The position numbers and the translations under genes are program-made. The notes below the pieces were generated by a model. The model was given only the letters and a program-made list of their open reading frames with translations. It searched no databases and was not told the origin of the DNA. 64,000 nt of DNA from Hymenobacter arizonensis. Its GTDB lineage: Bacteria; Bacteroidota; Bacteroidia; Cytophagales; Hymenobacteraceae. Location: assembly GCF_900115775.1 (NCBI RefSeq), contig NZ_FOXS01000003.1, forward strand, positions 248,001-312,000, read 5' to 3'. Positions 18,187-27,182 of this stretch are shown here, piece after piece (the first letter of the stretch is position 1; every line of letters begins with the position of its first letter).

Positions 18187-18544
18187 GTGATGCAGAAAGG
18201 AAAGAAGCGCGTTGAAGGAATATACAAAGGAAACAACTGCCGACGAGGGAAGCCTCCTGCCAACCCGTGAGTGCAGTATAAAATTTCCTCTCCGATACGT
18301 GGCAGCAGAACCGTGCGCCGGTTTATTTTCTTTCGCCCTGCAGCTTAGAAGTTAGCTAATGGGCACGTTCTGAAGTAGTCAGGATTTCTGAGCCAGAAGG
18401 TTGCGTGGGCCTAGTGACTCATTCGCCAGCCTCGGGGCTCACTGCCCACAACCAGCCGGTACATGGGCCCGTTTACGGCATTGTTCTGCTTGCTTACGAG
18501 GCTTCTTCGTTTGTCAGTGCGGTGCGTCGCTCTCTTCTTCTCCC
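18187..18544. other. Gene-free divergent region between GAF and sigma-factor genes
   Basis: About 358 bp that should hold the divergent promoters. No box with both -33 and -7 matches is found; the best forward-strand candidate is TTCGTTTG at 18506-18513. An open frame continues upstream of 18545 but has no good start and does not look like a sigma-factor extension. Confidence 0.4.
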
Positions 18545-19108
18545 ATGCGTCCCCAGTCCCCTCTGCCTGCGCCTACTCCTACTCCAGAGGAAACAGCCCT
18601 TGTGCAGCGCCTACTGGCCCGCGACGAGCGAGCCCTAGGGATTCTGCACGCACGCTACGCCGATTCGCTTCTGGCTGTCATTCGGCGCTTGGTGCGCGAC
18701 GAGGGCCTGGCTGAAGACCTGCTGCAGGAAGGCATGTGCAAGGTGTGGGCCGGCCTAGCTAGCTACGACCCTCTGCGAGGGCGCTTGTTTACGTGGATGG
18801 CCCGGGTTTGCAGCAACCACGCCATCGACTCGCTCCGCAGCCAGTACAACCGCTTTCAGAAGCGCACATCTCCGCTGGAAACTAGCGCTGCCCAGCATGC
18901 GGCCGACCCAAGCGCTTTCAACCCCGAGCACCTTGGCGTGCGCACCTTGCTGGACGACCTGAAGCCCCAGCAGCGCGAAGTGATGGACCTGGTGTTCTTC
19001 GGCGGCTGGACCTACGCCCAAGCTGCCGAGCAGCTCGGCATTCCGGTGAACACGGCGAAGACCCGGGCCCGCGCTGCACTGTTGGTGTTGGCGCGCCGCG
19101 CCCGCTAA
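18545..19108 (+). CDS. ECF RNA polymerase sigma factor
   Basis: 187 residues from the ATG at 18545. Region 2 spans about 30-95 (DEGLAEDLLQEGMCKVWAGL, then GRLFTWMARVCSNHAIDSLR), and region 4 about 125-185 (LKPQQREVMDLVFFGGWTYA followed by a helix-turn-helix with IPVNTAKTRARAALLVL). A linker containing FNPEHLGVRTLLDDL joins them. ECF factors direct polymerase to a small set of stress or envelope promoters. No anti-sigma gene follows, unlike most such loci, so control must come from an unlinked partner or from transcription. A longer frame reaches upstream to 18401, but the ATG gives the standard family length. Confidence 0.9.
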   Translation: MRPQSPLPAPTPTPEETALVQRLLARDERALGILHARYADSLLAVIRRLVRDEGLAEDLLQEGMCKVWAGLASYDPLRGRLFTWMARVCSNHAIDSLRSQYNRFQKRTSPLETSAAQHAADPSAFNPEHLGVRTLLDDLKPQQREVMDLVFFGGWTYAQAAEQLGIPVNTAKTRARAALLVLARRAR

Positions 19109-19352
19109 CGCCACCTGCCTGCCTTGGGCAGCAGCTTGCTGAAGCAGGCAACAATAAAATAAGTGAGCAATTTCTTGCTTAAGCTTACCCAGCAGAGCCC
19201 ACAGGACTTTTTAAAGCGTCAGATTGAGCCTAACCAAACGGTTCTAGTGCTTTGCCAGCGCGGGTTAGCGGAGCCGTAAAACGACGCGACAAGCTCATTA
19301 CGAAATACTAAGAGAAGGCTTCGGCCCGGGCTGCAAAACCTTGTTTTTGGGC

Positions 19353-19383
19353 TTGCTTTTCAAGGAGGCGAATTCTAGTTTTG
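19353..19383 (+). promoter_or_regulatory. Promoter of the BLUF gene
   Basis: TTG (19353-19355), a 20-base spacer and TAGTTTTG (19376-19383) match the Bacteroidota consensus TTG-N20-TAnnTTTG exactly. The ATG follows 22 bases after the box. Confidence 0.7.
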
Positions 19384-19405
19384 GAATCTGGCTTATTCCA
19401 ATTTC

Positions 19406-19801
19406 ATGCACCATATTGTTTACTCAAGCAGGACCATTTATCCGTTCAACGAAGCCGATTTAAAGTACCTGATGAATCAGTGGCGCGCCAAAAATGCTCG
19501 GTTGGATGTCACGGGGGTACTGCTGTACAGCGAGGGTGATATCATGCAGGTGCTGGAGGGGCCGGCCGCTGCAGTGCAGGGAATATTTAAAACGATTGCC
19601 GCCGACGTTCGCCACCAAGCAGTAATAAAACTCAGCGATGGCCCCGTGCAGGGCCGCGCGTTTGCAAACTGGTCGATGCGCTTTCGGGCCGTTGATACAG
19701 ATGATTTTGAGCGTTTCGTGCAGCAAACGAAAGCCGCTTCACAGTACGGCGACACTCTGGCGCCATTACTGGAAGTGTTTATGGCTCCGGAGGCCTGGTA
19801 G
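19406..19801 (+). CDS. BLUF-domain blue-light photoreceptor
   Basis: 131 residues, a single BLUF domain with a short helical tail. BLUF domains bind FAD and switch hydrogen bonding around a Tyr-Gln pair under blue light. The key residues are present: Tyr6 (IVYSS), Asn30 (KNARLDVTG), Gln48 (GDIMQVLEG), and Trp89/Met91 in FANWSMRF. With no output domain, it should signal by binding another protein, as in short PixD-type BLUF proteins. It has its own consensus promoter and no co-transcribed partner is evident. The upstream sigma factor gene is on the same strand after a 297-bp gap, but a functional link is only a possibility. Confidence 0.93.
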   Translation: MHHIVYSSRTIYPFNEADLKYLMNQWRAKNARLDVTGVLLYSEGDIMQVLEGPAAAVQGIFKTIAADVRHQAVIKLSDGPVQGRAFANWSMRFRAVDTDDFERFVQQTKAASQYGDTLAPLLEVFMAPEAW

Positions 19802-19875
19802 CCCTAGTGAAGCTGCCCGATATTACAGCAGCTTGTTGCCGCTAAAGCCACTAAAACTGCTCGACAGGCGCGAAG

Positions 19876-19897
19876 GCGCGAACTACAAAGTTCGCGC
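19876..19897. terminator. Hairpin between convergent BLUF and PPIase genes
   Basis: A perfect nine-base stem, GCGCGAACT/AGTTCGCGC, with loop ACAA. It has no T run, so it may be a weak bidirectional terminator. Confidence 0.45.
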
Positions 19898-19950
19898 TAC
19901 TGATGCTCGAAAGGACCCAAAAATGCGAATGAGCGGCAGCATTCGTGTGG

Positions 19951-20676
19951 CTACTTCACTACCTCAACTTTGATGGGAATGTCCTTCACCGGCCACTTGT
20001 CGGACTCCACGGGCTCATTGGCAATTTTGTCTATCACGTCTTGGCCTTCGATAATTTCTCCAAACACGGTGTACTGGCCGTCGAGGGAGGGCACGCCGCC
20101 CACGGTGGCATAAGCCTTGATTTGGGCAGGGGTAAGCTTGCGCCCGGCCATGGCCTGCGACTGGTTTGGGTCGAGCTTTTCACCCACCACGAAGTAAAAA
20201 TCGGTGTTGGAGGAGAGGCGGCCGGGGTTCTGCTCGTCGTCGTAGCGGGCCATGCCCAGTGAGCCTTTCTTGTGGAAGTGCTCGGCCTTGATTTCGGGAG
20301 GCAGGCGGTAGCGCCGCAGCCGGATGGTGCGTGAAACGTAGGTTTGCCCGCCCTGCACGGCAAAATCCTTCACCACGCGGTTGAACATGGTTTCGTTGAA
20401 CACGCCTTTGCGGGCCAGCAGCAGAAAGTTGGCCTTGTGAATCGGGGTGTCGTCGTAGAGCTTCACCCGAATGTTGCCCAGGCGGGTGCGCACCAGCACC
20501 TCGGAGCCGGGGTGCTCGCGGCCGTAGGCCAACAGGGCGGCCGGGGCGGCGCTGTCGGTGAGGGTGGCCAAGTCGGGTCCGGGAGCAACGGGCGCCGTTT
20601 TGGGGACTTCAGTAGCTGGCGGGGCCTGGTTGCAGGCCGCCAGCAGCGCCAAGCCAACGAAGAGAAAGCGTTTCAT
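19951..20676 (-). CDS. Cyclophilin-type peptidyl-prolyl isomerase, lipoprotein
   Basis: 241 residues with a lipoprotein signal (LALLAAC, Cys15). The cyclophilin fold begins at about residue 60 (VRTRLGNIRVKLYDDTPIHK) and includes FNRVVKDFAVQGGQ, the counterpart of the family FHRVIKDFMIQGGD, then GSLGMAR and TVFGEIIEGQDVIDKI. Two insertions enlarge the domain relative to minimal cyclophilins. It should catalyse Xaa-Pro isomerisation on the periplasmic side of a membrane, helping folding of exported proteins. The ATG lies five bases after a TTACTTTG box, so the message may be nearly leaderless. Confidence 0.93.
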   Translation of the reverse strand: MKRFLFVGLALLAACNQAPPATEVPKTAPVAPGPDLATLTDSAAPAALLAYGREHPGSEVLVRTRLGNIRVKLYDDTPIHKANFLLLARKGVFNETMFNRVVKDFAVQGGQTYVSRTIRLRRYRLPPEIKAEHFHKKGSLGMARYDDEQNPGRLSSNTDFYFVVGEKLDPNQSQAMAGRKLTPAQIKAYATVGGVPSLDGQYTVFGEIIEGQDVIDKIANEPVESDKWPVKDIPIKVEVVK

Positions 20677-20687
20677 GGCACAAAGTA

Positions 20688-20719
20688 AGCCCGGCCCCGC
20701 ACTTAGGCGGAACCGGGCT
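20688..20719. terminator. Hairpin between manganese catalase and PPIase genes
   Basis: The stem AGCCCGG...CCGGGCT with an inner CCGC/GCGG lies between two reverse-strand genes and directly abuts the PPIase -7 box. It probably ends the catalase transcript, although no strong T run follows on the reverse strand. Confidence 0.5.
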
Positions 20720-20743
20720 AAAATTATAATGAAGGCCCGTATC

Positions 20744-21670
20744 TTATTTGGGCCGGTAGGTGTTAAGGTCCTTGCTCAAGCCTAGTTTCTTGGCAATGTC
20801 GGCAAACATCTCGGGGTCAAAGTTGTCCTCGCCGGGCGAGTTCAGCTGGGGCTCCTCTTCCAGGATGGGGTAGGGCACGCCTTTCTTGGCGCCCTGCACC
20901 ATCACCAGCTCGGAGCCGTCTTCGGGGTGCTTGCCGTTCCAAATAACGCCGGCTTCCATGTAGGCGTTGGGCGAGAAGGTATACAACTCCCGGTGCAGGC
21001 CGTGCTTCATGAAAGCTTTGGCTTCGGGAAACTTAGCATTCGACAACGTAGGGATGGGCATGAGTTTTTTCACGTCCACGCCGGTCAGTTTTTCCAGGGC
21101 CAGGGCGTAGGCGTACACGTGCAGGCCGCCGCGCACCAGCAGGTAGCCCACCATGGTGCGGGCGCAGGGGTCGGTCACCATTTCGTACACGCGCATCTTG
21201 TTGGCACGGGCGCCGCATTCCAGAAAGAAGTTGTGCAGCAAGTCGAGGCGCAGGTTGCCCGAGCTGAATACGTTGTCGCCGGTCCAGGGGCGGCCCATCG
21301 AGTCCATGGGCAGCGCGGCTTGGCCGCTGGCAATGAAGTGGTGGGTGTTGCGGGCGTCGGCGGCGCCGGCCAGCGGGCCAGACACCGGGTCGGGGTTGCG
21401 TTCGCTCACCCCGGTCAGCAGCAGGTTGATGGCGTAGCTCACGGCCTCAATGTGCGAGTACTCTTCGGCCGCAATGGCGGCGGTCAGGGAGTAGAACGGA
21501 CGAAGGCGGTCGCGGCCCCGGAAGTTGAACGACTGGAACGTGTAGTTCATCAGCGTGCTCATCTCTCCGAATTTTCCTCCCAGCAGCTCCTGGATGGCGG
21601 CGGCATCATTGGCCGATGGGTTTTTGGGCTTTGGCAGGTCAAGAGCCAGCTCATCAAGTCGCAGTATCAT
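20744..21670 (-). CDS. Manganese (non-haem) catalase family protein
   Basis: 308 residues, with a ferritin-like four-helix bundle characteristic of Mn catalase. Metal-binding motifs are visible in order: GKFGEMSTLMNYTFQSFNFR (first Glu), AAIAAEEYSHIEAVSYAIN (Glu and His), FFLECGARANKMRVYEM (third Glu) and RGGLHVYAYALALEKL (His and last Glu). The enzyme breaks down hydrogen peroxide at a di-manganese site, here probably in the cytoplasm because no signal peptide is present. In Bacteroidota, genes of this family are often linked to desiccation or oxidative stress. It is a single gene with a hairpin behind it. Confidence 0.9.
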   Translation of the reverse strand: MILRLDELALDLPKPKNPSANDAAAIQELLGGKFGEMSTLMNYTFQSFNFRGRDRLRPFYSLTAAIAAEEYSHIEAVSYAINLLLTGVSERNPDPVSGPLAGAADARNTHHFIASGQAALPMDSMGRPWTGDNVFSSGNLRLDLLHNFFLECGARANKMRVYEMVTDPCARTMVGYLLVRGGLHVYAYALALEKLTGVDVKKLMPIPTLSNAKFPEAKAFMKHGLHRELYTFSPNAYMEAGVIWNGKHPEDGSELVMVQGAKKGVPYPILEEEPQLNSPGEDNFDPEMFADIAKKLGLSKDLNTYRPK

Positions 21671-21823
21671 AAGCGGAAAGTGGTAGGGGTGAAAATGAAA
21701 ATCCGGCCCCGCAACCGCGACACCGGATTTTCTTACGTCTACTTTTTCAGCTTGGCTATCAATATTTTAATAGCCTCAACCGTAGATGAAAGCTGCACGC
21801 TAGCTAACGCCCACAGACCGTGG

Positions 21824-22999
21824 CTAGTTTGGCGCGTCGCTCTTCTGCTTAATCTTTTCGGTGCCGGCCGGGCCTTTGCTTTTCACCTTCAGCTTGTCGA
21901 TGACCGGGGCAGGAGCATCGTCGTCGTCATCATCGGCCGCTGCTGCCTTGCGTGTTGCGCCGCTTTCTTTGGCTGCCTTGATTTCGTCGGCTACTTCTAC
22001 TTTCTTCTCTTTCTGCTGGGCCAGCAGCATTTGGTCCTGGCTTAGGCTGTTGCGCTTCCAGGCGGCCAGCTCGTTGGTCAGCTTCTCTTTTTCTTCCTTG
22101 GTGGGCTTGCCCTGGTGCATCAGCTCGTTGAGGTTGGGGCGGCCGCCATCTTGCCAAGCCGTGAGCCAGAGCGAGGAAATCATGGTGGGGGCACCTTTCA
22201 GGCGGAAGTTAACCATGCCGCCCACCGCTTTTTCGTACTCGTCGGCAAAGGCGTCGGAGTAGCGGCGCGAGGTTTTGCCGTAGCGGTGCGAGAAGGTGAA
22301 GCGCACGTCGGGCTTCATCACTTTCTCAATCTTGCTGGCTCGGTCGAAGGTTTCGCCCACGAAGCCATAGCTCTCTTGGATGACGCCCCACACGGCGGCC
22401 AGCGGGTCTTTCACGTACTTGGCCGGCTCGCCCACCAGCTTGTAGTCGTTGATGAACCGCTCGGGCAACTGGCTTTCCCAGAGGCTGTGCAGGCCCTTCT
22501 GGTCGGTGAGCTGGCCGTCGTAATTAATGGTGGTGTGCAGCGGCACAAACGCATCGCCCATGTAGTGGCTCAACTCGGCCGAGTACTTCACAATGTTGAT
22601 GGTATCGCGCTGCTTGAAAGCTTCCGTGAGCTTGTTCTTGGTTTCGAGGATAACCCACGGCACTGTGCCGTATTTCTGCAGGGTATCGGCCGAGAATTTC
22701 TCGGCGGCCTTGTCGTACTGCCGGGGCATCCGGCCAAAGGGGTTGTCTTCGGAGTAATGGTCGATGTCGATGAAGTGCTTGGGCGCTTCGGTGGGGTCGG
22801 TGTTGCGGCGCTCATCGGGTGCCGTACTCAGGCGCACCAGCTCCGCCATGTGGCGGTAGTAGAACGCCTGCATCGACGCCGGCAACTCATACACCGCGAC
22901 CTGCGTGATGGTGCGGTGGCCAAAGAAACCCCAGGCGCCAGCGGTGCCGTGGGCAAGCATGAGGGCCGCAAGCAGCAGCGGCAATAAGGTTTTTTTCAT
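21824..22999 (-). CDS. Secreted S1/P1-nuclease/phospholipase C-type zinc hydrolase
   Basis: 391 residues from the ATG at 22999. A signal peptide of 22 residues ends GTAGA, leaving Trp23 as the mature N terminus (WGFFGHR). In S1/P1 nucleases and zinc phospholipases C this Trp and the following His (His28) bind the tri-zinc centre. Other ligands lie in KHFIDIDHYSED and ELSHYMGDAFVPLHTTINYD. Substrate could be nucleic acid or phospholipid; the sequence alone does not decide. The C terminus (about 300-391) is a charged helical extension with an Asp run (DDDDDD) and a Lys-rich end, beyond the usual catalytic domain. The start was chosen over an upstream one because it gives a clean signal peptide. 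Confidence 0.88.
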   Translation of the reverse strand: MKKTLLPLLLAALMLAHGTAGAWGFFGHRTITQVAVYELPASMQAFYYRHMAELVRLSTAPDERRNTDPTEAPKHFIDIDHYSEDNPFGRMPRQYDKAAEKFSADTLQKYGTVPWVILETKNKLTEAFKQRDTINIVKYSAELSHYMGDAFVPLHTTINYDGQLTDQKGLHSLWESQLPERFINDYKLVGEPAKYVKDPLAAVWGVIQESYGFVGETFDRASKIEKVMKPDVRFTFSHRYGKTSRRYSDAFADEYEKAVGGMVNFRLKGAPTMISSLWLTAWQDGGRPNLNELMHQGKPTKEEKEKLTNELAAWKRNSLSQDQMLLAQQKEKKVEVADEIKAAKESGATRKAAAADDDDDDAPAPVIDKLKVKSKGPAGTEKIKQKSDAPN

Positions 23000-23181
23000 G
23001 ATAAATGGAAAGATTGCCGGGTGAGGTATAGTTGCCCTCCCCAAAGTTCGGCAATGGCCGCGACATTCAATCACCCCATCGTTTACACGTTGATTATTAG
23101 GCCTGCACGGCTCTTTCCTTTCAGCAAACAAGTGCCTTTTACGGAATAGACTTATTCCCAAAGAAAAAGTAGTCCCTTCTT

Positions 23182-23283
23182 GACCGTCCTGTCGAGCGCA
23201 GCCGAGACATCTCGCTTGTCTCGTTGCACCGATTGGATTGCTACCCCACGCGAGATGTCTCGGCTGCGCTCGACACGACGGTC
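23182..23283. repeat. Family C inverted repeat, copy 2
   Basis: Arms: GACCGTCCTGTCGAGCGCAG with CCGAGACATCTCGC, and GCGAGATGTCTCGG with CTGCGCTCGACACGACGGTC. This copy has a GTCGAG variant of the GTCATTCCGAG end. The remaining sequence of the 23000-23364 gap shows no gene. Confidence 0.8.
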
Positions 23284-23364
23284 TCTTTATTCAGAAACAA
23301 GTCGAGTACCGCTCCGATGAAATGCTAAGGCTATATCTCAGCCGCGGCCTTAGTTCATGCATGT

Positions 23365-23904
23365 CTACGACAGGTCGACCAAGTGTTTTTTGCTGGGTAG
23401 GGGAGCCCCGTCAGCATCTTGCCGGCGCTGTAGCAGCTCCGAGAGCTTGGTGTAGATAAACCCTGCGGCTTGCTCGCGCAGCTTATCGGCGTTGCCCTCA
23501 AATACCTCGCGGTATTCGTAGGCCTGGCCTTCCAGCAAAATCGTGACGAACATAGTGCCCACCGGCTTGTCAGGAGTTTCGGACGCGCCCGGGCCGCAGA
23601 GGCCGGTTACGGCTACGCACACATCGGCCCCTGGCAGGTGCTTATGCAGGCCCTGGGCCATTTCGTTGGTGGTTTGCTGGCTCTCGGCAGAGTAGGTCTT
23701 GATGGTTTCCTTGCGCACGCCCAACAGCTTCTGCTTGGCCTCGACGTGGTACGTAACCACGGAGCCGAGCAACACTTCGCTTACCCCGGTGGCGGGCGCT
23801 AGCTGGGCCGCCACCAGGCCGCAGGTGCAGCTTTCAGCCAAAGCCAGCGTTAACTTGTGCTGAAGAAATCGCTGAACGAGGGCATTAATATCGGCTGGCT
23901 TCAT
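23365..23904 (-). CDS. CinA-family nicotinamide-nucleotide amidohydrolase (PncC-type)
   Basis: 179 residues from the ATG at 23904, corresponding to the CinA C-terminal domain only. Motifs: TLALAESCTCGLVAAQLAPA, GSVVTYHVEAKQKLLGV, and AVTGLCGPGASETPDKPVGT. The family deamidates nicotinamide mononucleotide to nicotinate mononucleotide in NAD recycling. A Cys replaces the second Ser-type position in the ESCTCG motif (ESCTGG or ESCTAG is more usual). The C-terminal 20 residues are basic and variable. A frame upstream could add 15 residues, but the internal ATG fits the family start. Confidence 0.9.
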   Translation of the reverse strand: MKPADINALVQRFLQHKLTLALAESCTCGLVAAQLAPATGVSEVLLGSVVTYHVEAKQKLLGVRKETIKTYSAESQQTTNEMAQGLHKHLPGADVCVAVTGLCGPGASETPDKPVGTMFVTILLEGQAYEYREVFEGNADKLREQAAGFIYTKLSELLQRRQDADGAPLPSKKHLVDLS

Positions 23905-23987
23905 AAATAAATTAGGAGGTGAGTAGGCCGATGCATACGCACCCTGCAACGGCTTAGGTTGCGGCCGAGCTTAGCCTGACTTACCGT

Positions 23988-25313
23988 CTATTCGGCTACG
24001 GTGGCGCTTTTTCTGGCCCAGCGCCACAGCGGCCAGGCCCCGGCCACCAGGGCCAGCGCTACCAGGGCGTGCCCCGTATCGGACACGGCGTTCATAACTA
24101 GAAACGCCACCGACAGCGCCACCAGCAAGCCCGTGCTCCACGGGTGGCCCCACGCCTGAAAATCGCCGGGCTGGGCCGGTTGCAGGCGCCGCAGCTTAAA
24201 CAGCGCCGCGAAGCCCACCACGTAATATCCCACAAACAGCACGCTGGTGATGGCCTCCAGCTCGGCCACGGTGCCGCTCAGCAGCAAACCCAGCGTGAGC
24301 ACTCCCGCTACCACGAGCGCCGGGCGGGGCGTGCCGCCGCCGTGCACGCGCGCCAGCCGGGCCGGCAAGTGCCCCGCCCGACCCAGCGCAAACAATACCC
24401 GCGTGGCCATCAGCAGCACCGAGTTGAGCACGCCCACCATGGCCACCACGCCCAAGGACAGCACCAGCTTTCGGCCCAGTGGCCCAAACAAGGTAGCCGC
24501 CAGTTCTGCCAGCGGCAGTTCCGAACCCTGGATGGCGCCAAATGGCAGGACCCGCAGCAGGGTGGCGTTCAGCACAAAGTAGAGCCCCAGCACCGCCGCC
24601 ACGCCCCAGAGCAGCGCCCGCGACAGCGTGCGGCCCGGCTGCGGCGTTTCCTCGGCGAAGTAGATGGGCCCGTACCAGCCATCGTAAGCAAACACCACCA
24701 CTTGCAGGGCCGCCACCACGCTCACGGCCGTGAGGCCAGCCGCGGGCGTAACCCGTGCCACAACGGGGGGTGGGCCCGGCAGCCAGGCGCTGGCCACCAG
24801 CAGCCCCACCACGCCCAGCAGCAAAACAGCCGCCGTGATTTCCTGCGCCCGGCTGCCCTCGCGCAAGCCCCGAAACTGCACCAGGCACAAGGCCAGCACG
24901 GCCAGCACCGCTAGCCAGGTGGGGCCGTGGGGTATGGCCAAGGGCAGCAGTTGGGCCAGGTACTCGCCCAGCAGCAGGGCCACCAGCGCGCCGGTCACGC
25001 AGCTGCTGGTCCAGTCGGCCCAGGCCACCGCTACGGCCGGAAACTCTCCAAAGGCGGCCTCGGCATAGGCGTACCAGCCGCCGGCCTGGGGCAGGCGGCC
25101 GGCCAACTCCGCCATGGTGTTTGCGGCCAGCAGCGTGTAGAGGCCGCCCACCACCCATAGCACCAGCACTGGACCGGGCCCGCCCAGCGCCCGCGCCAGT
25201 TCGCCGGGACTAGTGAGAACCCCAGTGCCCGCCGTACCGCCCACGGCCACCGCCAAACCAAAGCCCAGGCCCACCAAGCGGCGCAGCCCAGCAATGCGGG
25301 AAGGAGTTTTCAT
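23988..25313 (-). CDS. APC-family amino acid permease
   Basis: 441 residues and about 12 membrane helices. The first helix carries the APC-type substrate loop (VAVGGTAGTGVLTSPGELA), and ELAGRLPQAGGWYAYAEAAF matches the consensus found in LAT-like and YfnA-like permeases. FAYDGWYGPIYFAEE in helix 6 also fits. It should import or exchange amino acids across the inner membrane; specificity cannot be read. It stands alone, with an AT-rich inverted repeat upstream. Confidence 0.9.
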   Translation of the reverse strand: MKTPSRIAGLRRLVGLGFGLAVAVGGTAGTGVLTSPGELARALGGPGPVLVLWVVGGLYTLLAANTMAELAGRLPQAGGWYAYAEAAFGEFPAVAVAWADWTSSCVTGALVALLLGEYLAQLLPLAIPHGPTWLAVLAVLALCLVQFRGLREGSRAQEITAAVLLLGVVGLLVASAWLPGPPPVVARVTPAAGLTAVSVVAALQVVVFAYDGWYGPIYFAEETPQPGRTLSRALLWGVAAVLGLYFVLNATLLRVLPFGAIQGSELPLAELAATLFGPLGRKLVLSLGVVAMVGVLNSVLLMATRVLFALGRAGHLPARLARVHGGGTPRPALVVAGVLTLGLLLSGTVAELEAITSVLFVGYYVVGFAALFKLRRLQPAQPGDFQAWGHPWSTGLLVALSVAFLVMNAVSDTGHALVALALVAGAWPLWRWARKSATVAE

Positions 25314-25317
25314 TTAA

Positions 25318-25455
25318 CAGGTAGCATTTAACAATTGACAATTAGCGGAGTCCAGTCGCTACACATACACGCTGCTCGCTGATGACAGCTTCCTGCCCAA
25401 ACTGAACTGGTAACTACCAATTGTTAAATGCTAATTGTTAAATGTCAATTGATAA
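25318..25455. repeat. AT-rich imperfect inverted repeat
   Basis: The left arm has AGCATTTAACAATTGACAATTA and the right arm has CAATTGTTAAATGCTAATTG with a further TTAAATGTCAATT copy. It fills the whole gap between the permease start and the amidohydrolase stop. Base composition differs sharply from the GC-rich genes on both sides. Confidence 0.6.
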
Positions 25456-25456
25456 A

Positions 25457-26755
25457 TCAGTCTTGGCGGTAGGTTACGCCGGCCTTCATCACGAAAACCG
25501 GACGCATCATGGCTGAAATATCCTGGAGTGGGTTGCCGTCGACGGCAACGATGTCAGCAAATTTGCCGGCTTCCAGCGTGCCCAGGTCGCTGCTGCGGCC
25601 TAGCAACTCGGCGGCACTCAGGGTGGCGCTGCGGATGGCTTCTGCGGCGGGCATGCCGGCTTCGGTCATGTAGCCGAACTCCAGCGCGTTCGCACCGTGC
25701 CGAAACACGGCGGCATCGGTGCCAAAGGCGATTTTCACCCCAGCCTTGTAAGCCCGCCCGAAGGTGCCCTGCAGCTTGGGGCCAATGGCTAGCGCCTTGG
25801 GCGTCACGAGTGGCGGGTAGTAGTTGGGGTTCTTCGCCGCCGAGTCGGCCACCGACTTGCCGGCCGTGATGGTGGGCACGTACCAGGTACCCATTTTCTT
25901 CATCAGTTTCATGGTTTCATCGTCCATCAGCGTGCCGTGCTCAATGCTGGTGACGCCGGCCCGCACTGCCCGCTTCATGCCTTCGGCGCCGTGGGCGTGG
26001 CAGGCCACGGCTAGGCCCAGGTCGCGGGCAGTTTCCACCACGGCTCGGATTTCGGCCTCGGTCATCTGCGGCGCCGAGCCGTCTTTGGCCACTGAAAGCA
26101 CGCCGCCAGTCGAAGCTATTTTGATAAGGTCGGCGCCGCGCTTGTACTGCTCGCGCACCGCCTGCCGGCCTTGGTCGGGCCCGTTGATTATGCCGTCGGC
26201 CGGGCCAGGCACGCCCATTAGGTTGAGGCGGTAGCCGTTGGTGGGGTCCATGTGCCCGCCCGTGCCCGAGATGGCCTTGCCTGCCGTGATGATGCGCGGC
26301 CCCACCACCTGCCCGCGGTTGATGGCGTTGCGCAAGCTCACGTTCACACCCGAGCCGCCTAGGTCGCGCACCGTGGTAAAGCCTGCCATCAGCGTCTTGT
26401 TGACGTGGGCAATGGCCTCGTAGGCTACGTCGGCAGGGTTCTGGGTCAAATCCTTGACGAAGTTGTCTTTGCTGGTTTCGCCCTCCACGTGCACGTGGCA
26501 GTCAATCAGGCCAGGCATCACCGTGCGGTTGGTGAGGTTGACAACTTTGTCCTGGGGGCCGCTGGCGGCCGTATAGCCACTTTGCACGGCCACAATCCGG
26601 TCTTTCTCAACCACAATCGTTTGCTGGCTCCGCAGTTTGCCGCTGCGCACATCCAGCAGCTGGCCGCAGTGCAGGTAGGTTTTTTGGGCGAAAGCAGTCG
26701 GTGCGGTTAGCAACAGCGCCGCTGTAGCCCAGGCGTGAATAGATTTGCGCGTCAT
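25457..26755 (-). CDS. Secreted metal-dependent amidohydrolase (Xaa-Pro/imidazolonepropionase-like)
   Basis: 432 residues with a signal peptide of about 23 residues (ending PTAFAQ). The amidohydrolase barrel is complete: VMPGLIDCHVHVEG (HxH metal motif), a Lys in RGADLIKIASTGG that may be the bridging carboxylysine, VACHAHGAEGMKRAV and SIEHGTLMDD (His ligands), and KIAFGTDAAVF (catalytic Asp). It ends with the usual EAGKFADIVAVDGNPLQDI. Related enzymes split N-acyl or Xaa-Pro dipeptides. The signal peptide implies activity in the periplasm. Confidence 0.9.
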   Translation of the reverse strand: MTRKSIHAWATAALLLTAPTAFAQKTYLHCGQLLDVRSGKLRSQQTIVVEKDRIVAVQSGYTAASGPQDKVVNLTNRTVMPGLIDCHVHVEGETSKDNFVKDLTQNPADVAYEAIAHVNKTLMAGFTTVRDLGGSGVNVSLRNAINRGQVVGPRIITAGKAISGTGGHMDPTNGYRLNLMGVPGPADGIINGPDQGRQAVREQYKRGADLIKIASTGGVLSVAKDGSAPQMTEAEIRAVVETARDLGLAVACHAHGAEGMKRAVRAGVTSIEHGTLMDDETMKLMKKMGTWYVPTITAGKSVADSAAKNPNYYPPLVTPKALAIGPKLQGTFGRAYKAGVKIAFGTDAAVFRHGANALEFGYMTEAGMPAAEAIRSATLSAAELLGRSSDLGTLEAGKFADIVAVDGNPLQDISAMMRPVFVMKAGVTYRQD

Positions 26756-26827
26756 ACGTTTGTCTTAATGAACTGCCAAGGTACAACGGCACTCAGTACT
26801 TAAAACAACAGCATTTTACCCATCCTC

Positions 26828-27082
26828 ATGACCACACAAGAAGAATTCGAAGCAGCCAGCCAGCGCGCCCAACAGCTCCCCTCCAAGCCCTCCAATATGG
26901 TGCTGCTTCAGCTTTATGCCCTTTATAAGCAAGCCACCGAAGGCGACGTAACCGGCGACCGCCCCGGTGGTTTCGACTTCAAAGCCATTGCCAAATATGA
27001 CGCCTGGACCGGCCTGCGCGGCACCAGCAAAGAAGCCGCCCGCCAGCAATACGTGGAGCTGGTGAACGAGCTGGCTGGGTAA
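26828..27082 (+). CDS. Acyl-CoA-binding protein
   Basis: 84 residues, exactly the length of the four-helix ACBP fold. The family motifs are seen: FEAASQRAQQLPSKPSN, LLQLYALYKQATEGDV, and KYDAWTGLRGTSKEAARQQY, which supplies the acyl-CoA binding Lys and Tyr residues. It binds medium- and long-chain acyl-CoA in the cytoplasm. ACBP is better known from eukaryotes but is common in environmental Bacteroidota. It reads divergently from the amidohydrolase gene. Confidence 0.95.
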   Translation: MTTQEEFEAASQRAQQLPSKPSNMVLLQLYALYKQATEGDVTGDRPGGFDFKAIAKYDAWTGLRGTSKEAARQQYVELVNELAG

Positions 27083-27182
27083 TTAATAGGGTAGGAGGGT
27101 GTGCGGGTAGGAAGGAGAGAGGTGAAAAGCAAACAGAATACCCCATACCCTCCTACCCCCATACCCTCCCGCCCTAAACACC

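Noticed and set aside
18401..18544. N-terminal extension of the ECF sigma factor
   Set aside because: No start codon of quality and no similarity to sigma region 1; the ATG at 18545 gives the normal length.
20927..22045. A 372-residue forward frame across the catalase and hydrolase genes
   Set aside because: It spans two real reverse-strand genes and the gap between them; no domain is seen.
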